Shown one piece after another: positions 14,992 to 24,159 of a stretch of DNA of 49,291 nt. A program made the translations under genes and the position numbers. Positions within the stretch are counted from its first letter, which is position 1. Every line of letters begins with the position of its first letter. The notes beneath the pieces are model-generated. The model was not told where the DNA came from and did no database searches. It saw only the letters and a list, made by a program, of their open reading frames with translations. The DNA is from DATELY01 sp035276085. GTDB lineage: Bacteria; Pseudomonadota; Gammaproteobacteria; Steroidobacterales; Steroidobacteraceae. The stretch is from positions 1 to 49,291 of the forward strand of contig DATELY010000222.1 of the NCBI GenBank assembly GCA_035276085.1. The letters are read 5' to 3'.

Positions 14992-16353
14992 ATGACTCGC
15001 TTGCCGACGATCTCGACATTCACGACCACCTTTGCCGCGGCACTCGCGACTACCGCGTTGTGCCATGTCGCGCAAGCCAATCCGATTCTGGGTGCACTGG
15101 GCGAGATCAAACCGATCGCTGACTTCCGTGTGCGTTCTGAATATGTCGATCAGAATCCGCCGCCGGCGGCGCTGACCGAACATGCCAATGCAGTGATCGC
15201 CCGTGGACGTCTGGGCATCGAGACCGGCAAGGCGTGGAACACCTCATTGCTGGTCGAAGGCGAATTCGTCACCCCGCTGCAGAGCGACTATCGCAGCGAC
15301 ACTTCGGTGCGCGGGTACGCCTACTATCCGGTGATCGCCGATCCGGAGTCATATGAGGTGAATCGCGCGCAATTCACCAATACCAGCCTGCCCAATACGG
15401 CCATTACGTTGGGCCGGCAGCGCATCGTTCTCGATGACCAGCGGTTCGTCGGCAATGTCGGCTGGCGCATGAACGAGCAAACGTATGACGCGCTACGCGT
15501 CGTGCCCAAGTTCTTCAACAACAACTTGACCGTCGACGCGACCTACATCAATCGCGTCAATCGGGTGTTTGGACCGGATTCGCCCCAGGGCGACTACAAG
15601 GGCGACATCTATCTCGGGAATGTGGCGTATCAGTTCAAGCCCGGCAAACTCACGGGCTTTGCCTATCTGCTCGACTTCGATCCCATCACCACCTTCACCA
15701 CCGGCCCCGGCCTCAACGCCACGCAGCGCGCTGGCCTCAATCCAGCGCGAGTATCGAGCAAGACGTTCGGCGCGCGGTTCGCCGGCAGCTACAACATCAG
15801 CAAGATCAAGCTGGCGTACGCGGCCTCCTGGGCGCAACAGAAGGACTATGGCAGCTACGACACCACGGGACGCCCGGACTTCAACAACGATTACTACCTG
15901 GCTGAACTCACGGGCACCTTCCGGCAATGGTCTCTCGGTGTGGGTGTGGAGAACCTGCAAGGTGACGGTGTACAGGCATTCCAAACGCCACTGGCAACCC
16001 TGCACAAGTTTCAGGGTTGGGTGGACAAGTTCCTCACCACACCCGCCAACGGTATCGACGATCGATACGTGACAGCCGGTTTCCAAACCAAGAGCCTGAT
16101 GCCGTTCGAAACGGTGGCGTTGACCGCGGTCTATCACACGTATGAAAGCGAGCGCCTGTCGCAGGACTATGGCGATGAGATCAATCTGCAAGTGGCCGCC
16201 AAGTGGTCACGTTTTACCGGCACCCTCAAGTACGGCGCTTACAACATCGACAAGCCCCTGCAGCTCGTGGCCAGCACACCCACCGTCAACAATGCTTTCA
16301 GCACCTTGGCCGATACCAAGAAGTGGTGGGTGCAGCTGGACTATGTGTGGTAG
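14992..16353 (+). CDS. Outer-membrane porin, alginate-export-like beta barrel
   Basis: A 453-residue outer-membrane protein with an N-terminal signal peptide (cleaved near AQA) and alternating beta strands throughout, ending in WWVQLDYVW with the C-terminal aromatic typical of barrels. The strand pair ITLGRQRIVLDDQRFVGNVG followed by WRMNEQTYDALRV is what I recognise from the alginate-export (AlgE-like) barrel family, many members of which are general or anion-selective porins and not alginate exporters. It lies 114 bases after the fused ATPase gene on the same strand and before the NasS-like gene, so it probably supplies outer-membrane passage for the anion taken up by the ABC system. Confidence 0.75.
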   Translation: MTRLPTISTFTTTFAAALATTALCHVAQANPILGALGEIKPIADFRVRSEYVDQNPPPAALTEHANAVIARGRLGIETGKAWNTSLLVEGEFVTPLQSDYRSDTSVRGYAYYPVIADPESYEVNRAQFTNTSLPNTAITLGRQRIVLDDQRFVGNVGWRMNEQTYDALRVVPKFFNNNLTVDATYINRVNRVFGPDSPQGDYKGDIYLGNVAYQFKPGKLTGFAYLLDFDPITTFTTGPGLNATQRAGLNPARVSSKTFGARFAGSYNISKIKLAYAASWAQQKDYGSYDTTGRPDFNNDYYLAELTGTFRQWSLGVGVENLQGDGVQAFQTPLATLHKFQGWVDKFLTTPANGIDDRYVTAGFQTKSLMPFETVALTAVYHTYESERLSQDYGDEINLQVAAKWSRFTGTLKYGAYNIDKPLQLVASTPTVNNAFSTLADTKKWWVQLDYVW

Positions 16354-16421
16354 CGAACGCAGGCGGTTGCTTGCATCGAGATCATGTTCATGCAGCAGAG
16401 CAACGCCCATGAAGAAGCCGC

Positions 16422-16474
16422 GTACGCTTGGATGCGTACAGCGGCGACGCACGAGCGTCTGACGTTGTCAGACG
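16422..16474 (+). promoter_or_regulatory. Two hairpins upstream of the NasS-like gene
   Basis: GTACGC-TTGGAT-GCGTAC (16422-16439) is a 6-bp stem with a six-base loop carrying G at position 4 but T, not A, at position 1. CGTCTGAC-gtt-GTCAGACG (16456-16474) is a perfect 8-bp stem. Both lie between the porin stop and the start at 16512. They may be regulatory RNA structures, but the first is only a partial match to the ANTAR loop rule and no T tract follows. Confidence 0.35.
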
Positions 16475-16511
16475 TGACGTGCAGCACCCTCGCCACGGTA
16501 AAGTCATCCAG

Positions 16512-17765
16512 ATGACGGAGCCACGTCTGCCAGACAGTGGCCTCATCATCGGCTTCATGCCGCTGCTCGATTGCGCCGCGCTCGTGGTGGCCGTGGAAAA
16601 AGGGTTTGCCGCCGCAGAAGGACTCGAAGTCACGCTGGTGCGCGAAACCTCCTGGGCCAATATCCGCGATCGCATCATGGTGGGTCACTTCGATGCCGCC
16701 CAAGTGCTTGGGCCCATGACCGTGGCGTCATCTCTGGGTATCGGTCATGTCAACGTGCCGATGATTGCACCCATCGCCCTGGGCGTCGGTGGCAATGCCA
16801 TCACCGTCAGCAACCCGCTGTGGTCGGCGATGCAAAGACAAGGCGCGCACTTGGGCGCCGACCCCGCGATACAGGGTAAGGCATTGCAACGGGTGGTGGC
16901 GCAACACGCGCGCCACCGGCAGCCGCCGCTGACCTTAGGGATGGTGTATCCGTTCTCCTGCCACAACTATGCATTGCGCTATTGGCTGGCTGCCAGCGGC
17001 ATCGATCCGGATCGCGATGTACGACTGGTGGTAATTCCGCCGCCGCTGCTGGTGGATGCACTGCGTGATGGGGAGGTCGACGGCTTCTGTGTCGGTGAGC
17101 CGTGGAATAGTCTCGCCGTAGAGGCGGATGTAGGGACCATTGTCTGCACCACACACGCCATCTGGCGCCTGAGTCCGGAAAAAGTGCTGGGTTGCCATGC
17201 CGCCTGGGCCAACCGTCATCCGGAACAGTTGGCCGCCTTGATCCGCGCCATTTATCGAGCTGCGCAATGGATCGATCAACCCGAACACCATGCCGAGTTG
17301 GCGATGTTGTTGGCGCAACCCCGTTACGTGGGCGCGCCCAGGGAAATTCTGCATCGCGCCTTGGGCAACAGATTGCGCCTGGCCCGCGGCACCGAGCTGC
17401 GCCACATGCCGGAGTTCTTCGTCACCGGCCGTCACGCCGCAACCTTCCCCTGGCCCAGTCACGCACTATGGTTCTACAGCCAGATGGTGCGCTGGCGCCA
17501 AACCCATTACTCCGCAGACGGCGCCACGGTGGCACGCGCCACCTATCGTCCCGACTTGTATCGCAGCGCGCTTGCACCTCTCGGCGTACAAGCACCGATG
17601 ACGGACTTCAAGACCGAGCGCAGCACGGCCTGCCGCGTTGACCCGAGCGGCACTGACGCCGGACCGACAATCACCACCGCAGGACTCTTCGACGGCAAAG
17701 TGTTCGAACCAACGGATGTCGAGGCGTATATAAGATCGTTCGACGTTCGTATCAGAGTCGAATGA
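16512..17765 (+). CDS. nasS: Cytoplasmic NrtA-like binding protein, NasS-type nitrate sensor
   Basis: A 417-residue paralogue of the binding protein at 10575, sharing the family landmarks (IIGFMPLLDCAALVVAVEKG, MVYPFSCHNYALRYWLAASG, DGFCVGEPWNSLAVE) but starting directly with the mature domain: no signal peptide or membrane segment. Cytoplasmic NrtA-like proteins of this kind are NasS, which binds nitrate or nitrite and in its absence sequesters the ANTAR antiterminator NasT. The attenuator with two ANTAR-type hexaloops in front of the ABC operon supports this reading. nasT is normally next to nasS but is not in the window. Alternative: a cytoplasmic sensor for another anion. The ATG at 16512 is chosen because upstream residues are not conserved in character. 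Confidence 0.72.
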   Translation: MTEPRLPDSGLIIGFMPLLDCAALVVAVEKGFAAAEGLEVTLVRETSWANIRDRIMVGHFDAAQVLGPMTVASSLGIGHVNVPMIAPIALGVGGNAITVSNPLWSAMQRQGAHLGADPAIQGKALQRVVAQHARHRQPPLTLGMVYPFSCHNYALRYWLAASGIDPDRDVRLVVIPPPLLVDALRDGEVDGFCVGEPWNSLAVEADVGTIVCTTHAIWRLSPEKVLGCHAAWANRHPEQLAALIRAIYRAAQWIDQPEHHAELAMLLAQPRYVGAPREILHRALGNRLRLARGTELRHMPEFFVTGRHAATFPWPSHALWFYSQMVRWRQTHYSADGATVARATYRPDLYRSALAPLGVQAPMTDFKTERSTACRVDPSGTDAGPTITTAGLFDGKVFEPTDVEAYIRSFDVRIRVE

Positions 17766-17923
17766 ATTCCGACCCTGCTCCTGCGTCGCTAACGTCTCGT
17801 CAATAAGAACAAGAGGAAACATCCCTGCCTCTGCTCTGATTTGCGGCAGCTCCTGCAGTTCGACAGTCTTCGGCAGCTTGCGTGTCATCGGCGAGAACCG
17901 GCCAAGAGTAAAGTGGGTGCAGC

Positions 17924-20278
17924 ATGTCAATGCCGACTCGTGCCATCAGCCTCAGATGTTCGATTGTCGCTGCCCTCGGTTTAGCCACTTCATCGGTCCG
18001 TGCGTCAGATGGGCTCGACCGCACGGTGCTTCCGATACGCCAGCCAATGCTCGCGCCAATCACCGTGTTGGATGCGCGCGAGACGCAGGCACCACCACGA
18101 TTCGAAGTGAAGGCTCCAGAAGGCGCGCCCAATGTCGTCATCGTACTCATCGACGACATCGGCTTTGGCCACAGCAGTGCGTTTGGAGGACCCATCCGCA
18201 TGCCGACTTTGGAGCGGCTGGCGAGCCAGGGTTTGAAATACAACCGATTTCACACCACGGCCCTTTGCAGCCCGACTCGAGTGGCGCTGCTGACAGGACA
18301 AAATCATCACGCCAACAATGCGGGCGCGATCATGGAGCTGGCCACGGGTTTTCCGGGCAACACGGGCGTTCGCCCGCAATCCATCACGCCGTTGGCTGAA
18401 ATCCTGCGTCAGAACGGATACAGCACCGCCGCGTTCGGCAAGTATCACGAGACCCCGCCCTGGGAGGTCTCCGTCTCCGGGCCCTATGACCGTTGGCCGA
18501 CGCACTCGGGCTTTGACAAGTTCTACGGCTTCATCGGCGGCGAAACCAATCAGTGGGCGCCGGCAATTTACGACGGCGTGGTACGCGTCGAGCACACAAT
18601 GACGTCCGACTACCATTTCACGACCGACATGACCGACCAGGCGATCAAGTGGATCAGCGCACAGCAATCGCTCACGCCGGACAAGCCGTTCTATGTGTAC
18701 TTCGCCACCGGTGCCACACATGCTCCGCATCACGCACCCAAGGAGTGGATCGCGAAATACAAGGGTCAGTTCAAGAGCGGATGGGACAAGCTACGAGAGG
18801 AGACGTTTGCGCGTCAGAAGAAACTTGGCGTGATCCCGCCGAACGCAAAGCTCACCCCGCGGCCGAAAGAGATTCCTGCGTGGAACGACATGAGCCCGGA
18901 TCAGAAGCGGCTCTTCGAACGCCAGATGGAAACGTTCGCGGGATTCGCGGAGCACACGGACCACGAAGTGGGTCGCCTGGTGGCACAGTTGGAAGCGATC
19001 GGCGAGCTCGAAAATACGCTCTTCTTCTACATCGTCGGTGACAATGGCGCGAGTGCCGAAGGCGGACCCGAAGGCACTTACAACGAGATGATGGCGCTGA
19101 ACGGCATCGTCGGAAAGGCAGATCAGATGATGGAGCACCTCGAGGACTGGGGTGGCCCTTCGACGTTCCCGCACTTCGCCATCGGCTGGGCTTGGGCAGG
19201 GAACACACCGTTCCAGTGGACCAAGCAGGTGGCGAGCCATTTCGGTGGCACTCGCAACGGCATGGTGTTGCGCTGGCCACGGGGCTTCGAGTCGACGGGC
19301 GCAGTTCGCAGCCAGTTCCACCACGTTGTGGATGTGGCTCCGACCGTGCTGGAAGCGGCTCACATCCCACAGCCAAAGACTGTGAACGGAGTGCCACAAC
19401 GTCCGATGGATGGTGTCTCGATGCTGTATTCAACAGATGACCCCAAAGCGGCCGACCAACGCACAACGCAGTATTTCGAGATGTTCGGCAATCGAGGCAT
19501 CTATCACGCTGGCTGGGTCGCATGCACGCGTCACTCGATCCCCTGGCTCATGGCCACGACCCCTCCGTTGTCCGAGGACGTCTGGGAGCTCTACAACATC
19601 GATGAAGACTTCAGTGAGGCCAATGATCTCGCGGCGAACAACCCGGCGAAGCTGAAGGAGTTGCAGGAGATCTTCCTTAAGGAGGCGGTGCGCAACAACG
19701 TGCTGCCCATCGATGACAGGCGCTCCGAACGTTTCAACCCCGCCGTTGCCGGCCGTCCAGATCTCCTCGATGGGCGCAAGACGCTTACTGTATATCCAGG
19801 AATGACCGGGATCATGGAGAACGCATTCATCAACGTGAAAGGCGTGCATCACACGATCACGGCGGACATCGAACTCAAGGACGCCAATGCGAGCGGCGTG
19901 ATCATCGCCCAGGCAGGCTACTTCGGTGGCTGGACCCTATACATGAAAGACGGCAAAGCACATCACGAGTACAACTTCTTCGCCCTGGAACGCACGAACA
20001 TCGCAAGTGAGACGCCGCTTGCGACGGGCAAGCACACGATTGTTTACGAATTCATTCCCGACGAAACCAAGCCGGGTAGTGGGGGCAAGTCCATTCTGAA
20101 CATCGATGGCCGCAAGGTCGGCGAAGGGCATATCCCGAAAACCGAGCCATACGCGTTTTCGGCTGACGAGGGCACCGATGTGGGTATCGACGGCGAGACC
20201 AACGTGTCGCCCGACTACAAGCAGGGCGACAACGCATTCAGTGGGAACATCGTCAGTGTGACGGTTGCCCAGAAGTGA
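17924..20278 (+). CDS. Exported arylsulfatase (type I, formylglycine-dependent)
   Basis: A 784-residue sulfatase with a putative signal peptide (SIVAALGLATSSVRAS). The metal-binding motif VVIVLIDDIGFG has its Asp pair at 77-78. The active-site sequence CSPTR starts at Cys115, the residue converted to formylglycine by a maturase (none is encoded here). GKYHETP carries the conserved Lys and His, and VGDNGAS is present in the second half. Length and motifs fit the large Pseudomonas AtsA-like arylsulfatases. It hydrolyses sulfate esters, releasing sulfate. Its position near a sulfate-type binding protein and a rhodanese-like protein suggests sulfur scavenging, as in ats clusters. No strong ribosome-binding site is visible before the ATG; about 160 non-coding bases precede it. 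Confidence 0.93.
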   Translation: MSMPTRAISLRCSIVAALGLATSSVRASDGLDRTVLPIRQPMLAPITVLDARETQAPPRFEVKAPEGAPNVVIVLIDDIGFGHSSAFGGPIRMPTLERLASQGLKYNRFHTTALCSPTRVALLTGQNHHANNAGAIMELATGFPGNTGVRPQSITPLAEILRQNGYSTAAFGKYHETPPWEVSVSGPYDRWPTHSGFDKFYGFIGGETNQWAPAIYDGVVRVEHTMTSDYHFTTDMTDQAIKWISAQQSLTPDKPFYVYFATGATHAPHHAPKEWIAKYKGQFKSGWDKLREETFARQKKLGVIPPNAKLTPRPKEIPAWNDMSPDQKRLFERQMETFAGFAEHTDHEVGRLVAQLEAIGELENTLFFYIVGDNGASAEGGPEGTYNEMMALNGIVGKADQMMEHLEDWGGPSTFPHFAIGWAWAGNTPFQWTKQVASHFGGTRNGMVLRWPRGFESTGAVRSQFHHVVDVAPTVLEAAHIPQPKTVNGVPQRPMDGVSMLYSTDDPKAADQRTTQYFEMFGNRGIYHAGWVACTRHSIPWLMATTPPLSEDVWELYNIDEDFSEANDLAANNPAKLKELQEIFLKEAVRNNVLPIDDRRSERFNPAVAGRPDLLDGRKTLTVYPGMTGIMENAFINVKGVHHTITADIELKDANASGVIIAQAGYFGGWTLYMKDGKAHHEYNFFALERTNIASETPLATGKHTIVYEFIPDETKPGSGGKSILNIDGRKVGEGHIPKTEPYAFSADEGTDVGIDGETNVSPDYKQGDNAFSGNIVSVTVAQK

Positions 20279-20499
20279 AATCGAAGCGCGCCGCAACGCG
20301 GCTGTGCAGATTCGTTGAAGAAGATGTCAATAGCAGTTCAGAGTATCCAGGTACCGGTGCCAGGGGATAAGCATCGCCGATGAATTGGCCATACTCGAGC
20401 TGAAGGATCGGCTTCGCCGTACGTGGCACGGCGCCGCTTGCGTGTAACACCGCAATGGGATAGCGGTCGACCCCTATCTCAACGGCGCAGGTGACAGAG

Positions 20500-21555
20500 A
20501 TGGCGCTTGAAGTAGCTGACTTGAGCGATATCGACACAACGAGTATCGAGCGGCTTGCTGCGTGGTTGCGCCGCACGTTGCCGCAGCTCGGTGCGATTCG
20601 TGAGGTCAAGGCGTTCTCCGGAGGTCAGTCGAACCCCACCTACAAAATAACGTGCGAGAGTGGAGCGGCCGTCTTGAGGCGGCGCCCGTTTGGGCACCTG
20701 CTGCCGAGGGCACACATGATCGAGCGGGAATATGCTGTGATGTCGGCGCTCGATGGCAACGGGGTGCCGGTGCCGCGCACGCTCGCCTTCTGCGATGACG
20801 CCGCCGTGATTGGCTCTGCTTTTTATCTGATGGAATTCATCGAAGGACGGATTTTCTGGAATCCAGCCTTGCCGGAGTGCACACCTGAGCAGAGGCGGCA
20901 GGTCTTTGCGGCAATGAATGCGACCGTCAGTCAGCTTCACCGCGTCAGCCCGGCCGAAGTGGGGTTAGCGGAGTTTGGGAAACCTCAGGATTTTCTCGCT
21001 CGGCAGCTGCGACGTTGGACACAGCAGTACCGGGCGTCCGAAACGCACCGCATTGCAGCCATGGAAGCATTGATCGATTGGTTGCCTCGCCAGCTGCCGC
21101 AGTCTCGATCGCAAGCCCGCGTCTTTCACGGCGATCTGCGGATCGACAACATGATCTTCCATCCGACCGAGCCACGGATACTCGCGGTGCTGGATTGGGA
21201 GCTTTCCACGATCGGCGATCCGTTGGCGGATCTTGCTTATCACATGATTACCTGGCGCATTCCGCCGCGGCTCTTCCGCGGTTTGCGCGGGCTCGATCTT
21301 GATGCGCTGGGAATCCCAAGCGAACAAGATTACGTGGGCGCGTACTACGATCGCACTGGTTTCGAACCTTCTGCCGATTGGTCGTTCTATCTGGCTTTCA
21401 GCCTGTTTCGACTGGCTGCGATCCTGCAAGGTATTGCGAAGCGTACTCAGGAAGGCACGGCTAACGCTGTCAACGCCGCCGAGTTGGGCGCGGGGGCTGC
21501 TCCGCTTGCGGAAATCGGCTGGTCAATAGCGCAGCATGGGCATGATCGTTCCTGA
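20500..21555 (+). CDS. APH-fold phosphotransferase (ACAD10-like)
   Basis: A 351-residue kinase of the aminoglycoside phosphotransferase superfamily. It has the nucleotide-loop segment FSGGQSNPTYKI near residue 43, the catalytic HGDLRIDN (His210-Asp212) and the Mg-binding LDWELSTIGDPLADLAY. Members with this sequence are usually found next to acyl-CoA dehydrogenases and acyl-CoA synthetases and relate to the kinase domain of ACAD10/ACAD11, which phosphorylates 4-hydroxyacyl-CoAs. They are not antibiotic-resistance genes. This context (acyl-CoA enzymes at 22.4-24.0 and 36-41 kb) supports that role. ATG 20500 has AGGTGA six bases upstream; GTG at 20491 is an alternative. It converges with the SDR gene, ending 5 bases from it. 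Confidence 0.85.
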   Translation: MALEVADLSDIDTTSIERLAAWLRRTLPQLGAIREVKAFSGGQSNPTYKITCESGAAVLRRRPFGHLLPRAHMIEREYAVMSALDGNGVPVPRTLAFCDDAAVIGSAFYLMEFIEGRIFWNPALPECTPEQRRQVFAAMNATVSQLHRVSPAEVGLAEFGKPQDFLARQLRRWTQQYRASETHRIAAMEALIDWLPRQLPQSRSQARVFHGDLRIDNMIFHPTEPRILAVLDWELSTIGDPLADLAYHMITWRIPPRLFRGLRGLDLDALGIPSEQDYVGAYYDRTGFEPSADWSFYLAFSLFRLAAILQGIAKRTQEGTANAVNAAELGAGAAPLAEIGWSIAQHGHDRS

Positions 21556-21560
21556 CGAGA

Positions 21561-22352
21561 CTACTGGTTCGATGCGTCGAGCATTCGCCGCCGCAGCTTT
21601 CGCATGCCTGCCAGCCAACGGTCGTAGTCGGAAGCCTTTCTCTGCATATAGGTCGCGACCTGAGCGTGCGGCAGAATCAGAAAGCGCTCCTCCGCCAACC
21701 CTTCGAGTGCCACATCGGCCACTTGATCGGCAGTGAGTAACCCGTCGCTGATTGCGGGTGTAGACATCGCACCCTCCACCATGGGCGTCGCAACTCCCTG
21801 CGGGCACAGCACGGAGACGCCTACACCTCGATCGCGGTATGCGATGGCCAAGCTCTCGGCGAAGCCGATGGCCGCGTGTTTCGTCGTGCTGTACGGTCCG
21901 CTGCCGATCTGAGTCAGCAATCCGGCGGCCGAGACAGTATTGAGAAAGTAACCGTGGCCGCGGCGTGCCATTTTCGGCCCTAGTGCCCGGGCTGCGTAGA
22001 CGTGACTCATGACATGCACGCCCCAACTGAGCGCCCATGCGGAATCCGGCGCCGAGGCGGGGTCTTCGGGGTCCTTGTCATGGATGCCCACTCCTGCGTT
22101 GGAGCAGAAGAGATCGATGGGGCCGAGCCGGCCTTCCACGCGTTCGATGGCAGCGAGCAGCTCTCGCTCCACTGCGACATCGCATTGCAGAGCCAGTCCA
22201 TCGATCGCCCGTGCAACGCGCTGTGCTCGATCGTGGTCTCGGTCCGCGACTGCCACTGCGCGTGCGCCGCTGCTCGCAAAGCGCGTGCACAGCGCTTCGC
22301 CGATGCCTGAGCCGCCGCCAGTAACGACAATTACTTTTCCAGCAATGTTCAT
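21561..22352 (-). CDS. Short-chain dehydrogenase/reductase (last gene of minus-strand operon)
   Basis: A 263-residue classical SDR with the cofactor motif TGGGSGIG near the N-terminus, the NAG motif (SNAGVG), the catalytic Ser in NTVSAAG and YSTTK as the Tyr-x3-Lys pair. It would oxidise a hydroxyl or reduce a ketone with NAD(P)(H). Asp in VADRD after the second strand hints at NAD preference. ATG at 22352 (MNIAGK) is chosen over the longer frame from 22400, which would overlap the synthetase gene. It lies 31 bases after the acyl-CoA synthetase stop and is probably co-transcribed with it, the CMD gene and the flavin reductase gene. Confidence 0.88.
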   Translation of the reverse strand: MNIAGKVIVVTGGGSGIGEALCTRFASSGARAVAVADRDHDRAQRVARAIDGLALQCDVAVERELLAAIERVEGRLGPIDLFCSNAGVGIHDKDPEDPASAPDSAWALSWGVHVMSHVYAARALGPKMARRGHGYFLNTVSAAGLLTQIGSGPYSTTKHAAIGFAESLAIAYRDRGVGVSVLCPQGVATPMVEGAMSTPAISDGLLTADQVADVALEGLAEERFLILPHAQVATYMQRKASDYDRWLAGMRKLRRRMLDASNQ

Positions 22353-22383
22353 CGAGATGCCTGCATCGAACTTCGAGTGTCGA

Positions 22384-24033
22384 TCATGCGAGGCCGGCAA
22401 GCCGTTGCCGCATGGCCTTCTTATCGATCTTGCCCACGCTGGTTTTCGCGAGCACGTCCACGAACACGATTTGCTCAGGTACTGCGTAGCGCGGAATCTG
22501 TCCGGACGCGGCGAAACTCGCCATATGTTCGCGGATCTGACCGGGGTCGATCGACGCGCGCATGTCAGGTTTCAAAGCCACGAACGCAAGCGGGCGTTCA
22601 CCCCACTTCTCGTCGGGTATCGCAACCACCGCAGCTTCGAGCACCGCGGGATGGCGAACGAGAAGGTCTTCGAGCAGGAGCGAAGAGAGCCACTCGCCAC
22701 CGGTCTTGATGAGATCTTTCAGCCGGTCGCGGATTCGCAGGTGGCCGTCCGCATCGATCGTCGCGACATCCTGGGTGTGCAGGAAACCATCTCTCCAGAG
22801 TTGCTCCGAGGCAGAGGGGTTGCCGACATAGCATTGGGTCAGCCAAGGCGCACGAACGACGATTTCTCCGGAGGCCTGCCCATCGTGCGGCACGTCGTTC
22901 ATAGAGGAATCGACGATCCGCAGATCGACCAGCGGGATCGGCAGCCCGGAGCTACACCGTATCGCGAGTTCGTGATCGGTGCCTCGTCCCTGGTCTTGCG
23001 CTCGGAGGCGGTTGATCGTGAGCACCGGACCGGTTTCGGACATTCCGTAGCCCGAGAAGATCTCGATGCCTCGGGCGAGCGCATCGGCAGCAAGCTGGCG
23101 CGGTAGCGCAGAACCTCCCATCGCGAGCTTCCAGCCGCGCAAGTCGGCCTGCCGTGCGTCTGAAGCTTCCAGCAGCATCTTCAGAATCGTAGGGACGCAA
23201 TGCGAGAACGTGACGCCTTCACGGCGTCTTAGTTCCAGCAGGCGCTCGGGTTCGTACCGGCCCGGATAGACCTGCTTCACACCCATGAGGGTTGCAACGT
23301 ACGGCAAGCCCCAGGCCTGCACATGGAACATCGGCGTTATCGGCATGTACACGTCGTCCTGGCGGAACGATTGCGCACCGGCGCTGCCGATCGCCGCCAT
23401 CAGGGCCAACGCGTGCAGCACGATCTGGCGATGTGAGAAGCACACGGCTTTGGGGTCTCCGGTCGTGCCGGTCGTGTAGAACGTCGTCGCGAGCGCGTTT
23501 TCGTTGAAATCCTGAAACGGGTACTGGTCCACGCTGTCTGCGAGCATTCGTTCATAGACATCAGTGCAGAAGGTGGGCGGGTCGAGTTGCGTGCCGGCTT
23601 CGTCAAGAAGGACGATCGCACGCAGGCGTGGCAGGGTCGCGAGCATCGGTTCGATCAGCTCGGCGAAGTCGCGATGCATCAGCAACACTTCGGCGCCCGC
23701 GTGTGCGATCGTCCATGCGATCTGGTCGGGTGAGAGGCGGACGTTCACTGTCTGCAGGACGGCGCCCATCATCGGCACGGCGAAGTAACACTCGAGGTAG
23801 CGGTGGTTGTCCCAGTCCATCACTGCCACGGTCGTACCCTCACTCACCCCGAGCGTGCGCAGGGCGCCCGCGAGCCGGTGGATGCGTCTCTCGAGTTCGG
23901 CGTATGTCAGGCGCCTGTCGCGGTAGACGATCTCCTGGTCTCTCGCGGTGGCCATCGGCGCATGTAACAGATGTCGCAGGAGGAGCGGATAGGCGTAGGC
24001 GGCCGCGGCGGGTTCAGCAAATCGCAGGGGCAT
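22384..24033 (-). CDS. Acyl-CoA synthetase, AMP-forming (long-chain/aromatic acid type)
   Basis: A 549-residue ANL-superfamily ligase. It has the phosphate-binding loop YTTGTTGDPKAV, the adenine-binding SGYGMSETGPV, the HTQDVATIDADG motif, the hinge RIRDRLKDLIKTGGEW, and the C-terminal KTSVGKIDKK with the catalytic Lys. It activates a carboxylic acid to its CoA thioester through an acyl-adenylate. The FHVQAWG and GGSALP segments are typical of the medium/long-chain fatty acid and cinnamate-like ligases. In the island it would supply CoA thioesters to the SDRs, dehydrogenase, hydratase and thiolase. The start MPLRFAEPA fits the family; an unassigned gap of 126 bases separates it from the CMD gene upstream. 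Confidence 0.93.
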   Translation of the reverse strand: MPLRFAEPAAAAYAYPLLLRHLLHAPMATARDQEIVYRDRRLTYAELERRIHRLAGALRTLGVSEGTTVAVMDWDNHRYLECYFAVPMMGAVLQTVNVRLSPDQIAWTIAHAGAEVLLMHRDFAELIEPMLATLPRLRAIVLLDEAGTQLDPPTFCTDVYERMLADSVDQYPFQDFNENALATTFYTTGTTGDPKAVCFSHRQIVLHALALMAAIGSAGAQSFRQDDVYMPITPMFHVQAWGLPYVATLMGVKQVYPGRYEPERLLELRRREGVTFSHCVPTILKMLLEASDARQADLRGWKLAMGGSALPRQLAADALARGIEIFSGYGMSETGPVLTINRLRAQDQGRGTDHELAIRCSSGLPIPLVDLRIVDSSMNDVPHDGQASGEIVVRAPWLTQCYVGNPSASEQLWRDGFLHTQDVATIDADGHLRIRDRLKDLIKTGGEWLSSLLLEDLLVRHPAVLEAAVVAIPDEKWGERPLAFVALKPDMRASIDPGQIREHMASFAASGQIPRYAVPEQIVFVDVLAKTSVGKIDKKAMRQRLAGLA

Positions 24034-24159
24034 GGTCGTGCTCCAGGGAATTTCAGGCGAAGGCTGTCATCGCGACGTCCTCGAGCTGCGCGACTCGATC
24101 CGACAGATTGAACTGTCCGCGAGCGTTCGCATCTCTGCTCCTGCCGGCAGCGACGAGCA

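Noticed and set aside
20424..20441. Possible second sigma-54 promoter (TGGCACG...TTGC) before the phosphotransferase
   Set aside because: The GG to GC distance is 15 bp, not the strict 12, so sigma-54 would not use it.
20310..20480. Protein-like minus-strand stretch between sulfatase and phosphotransferase
   Set aside because: It reads plausibly as a gene fragment, but I match it to no family and see no start or stop consistent with a gene.
20500..21555. Aminoglycoside resistance kinase
   Set aside because: It has the APH fold, but the sequence type and the acyl-CoA neighbours indicate an ACAD10-like metabolic kinase.
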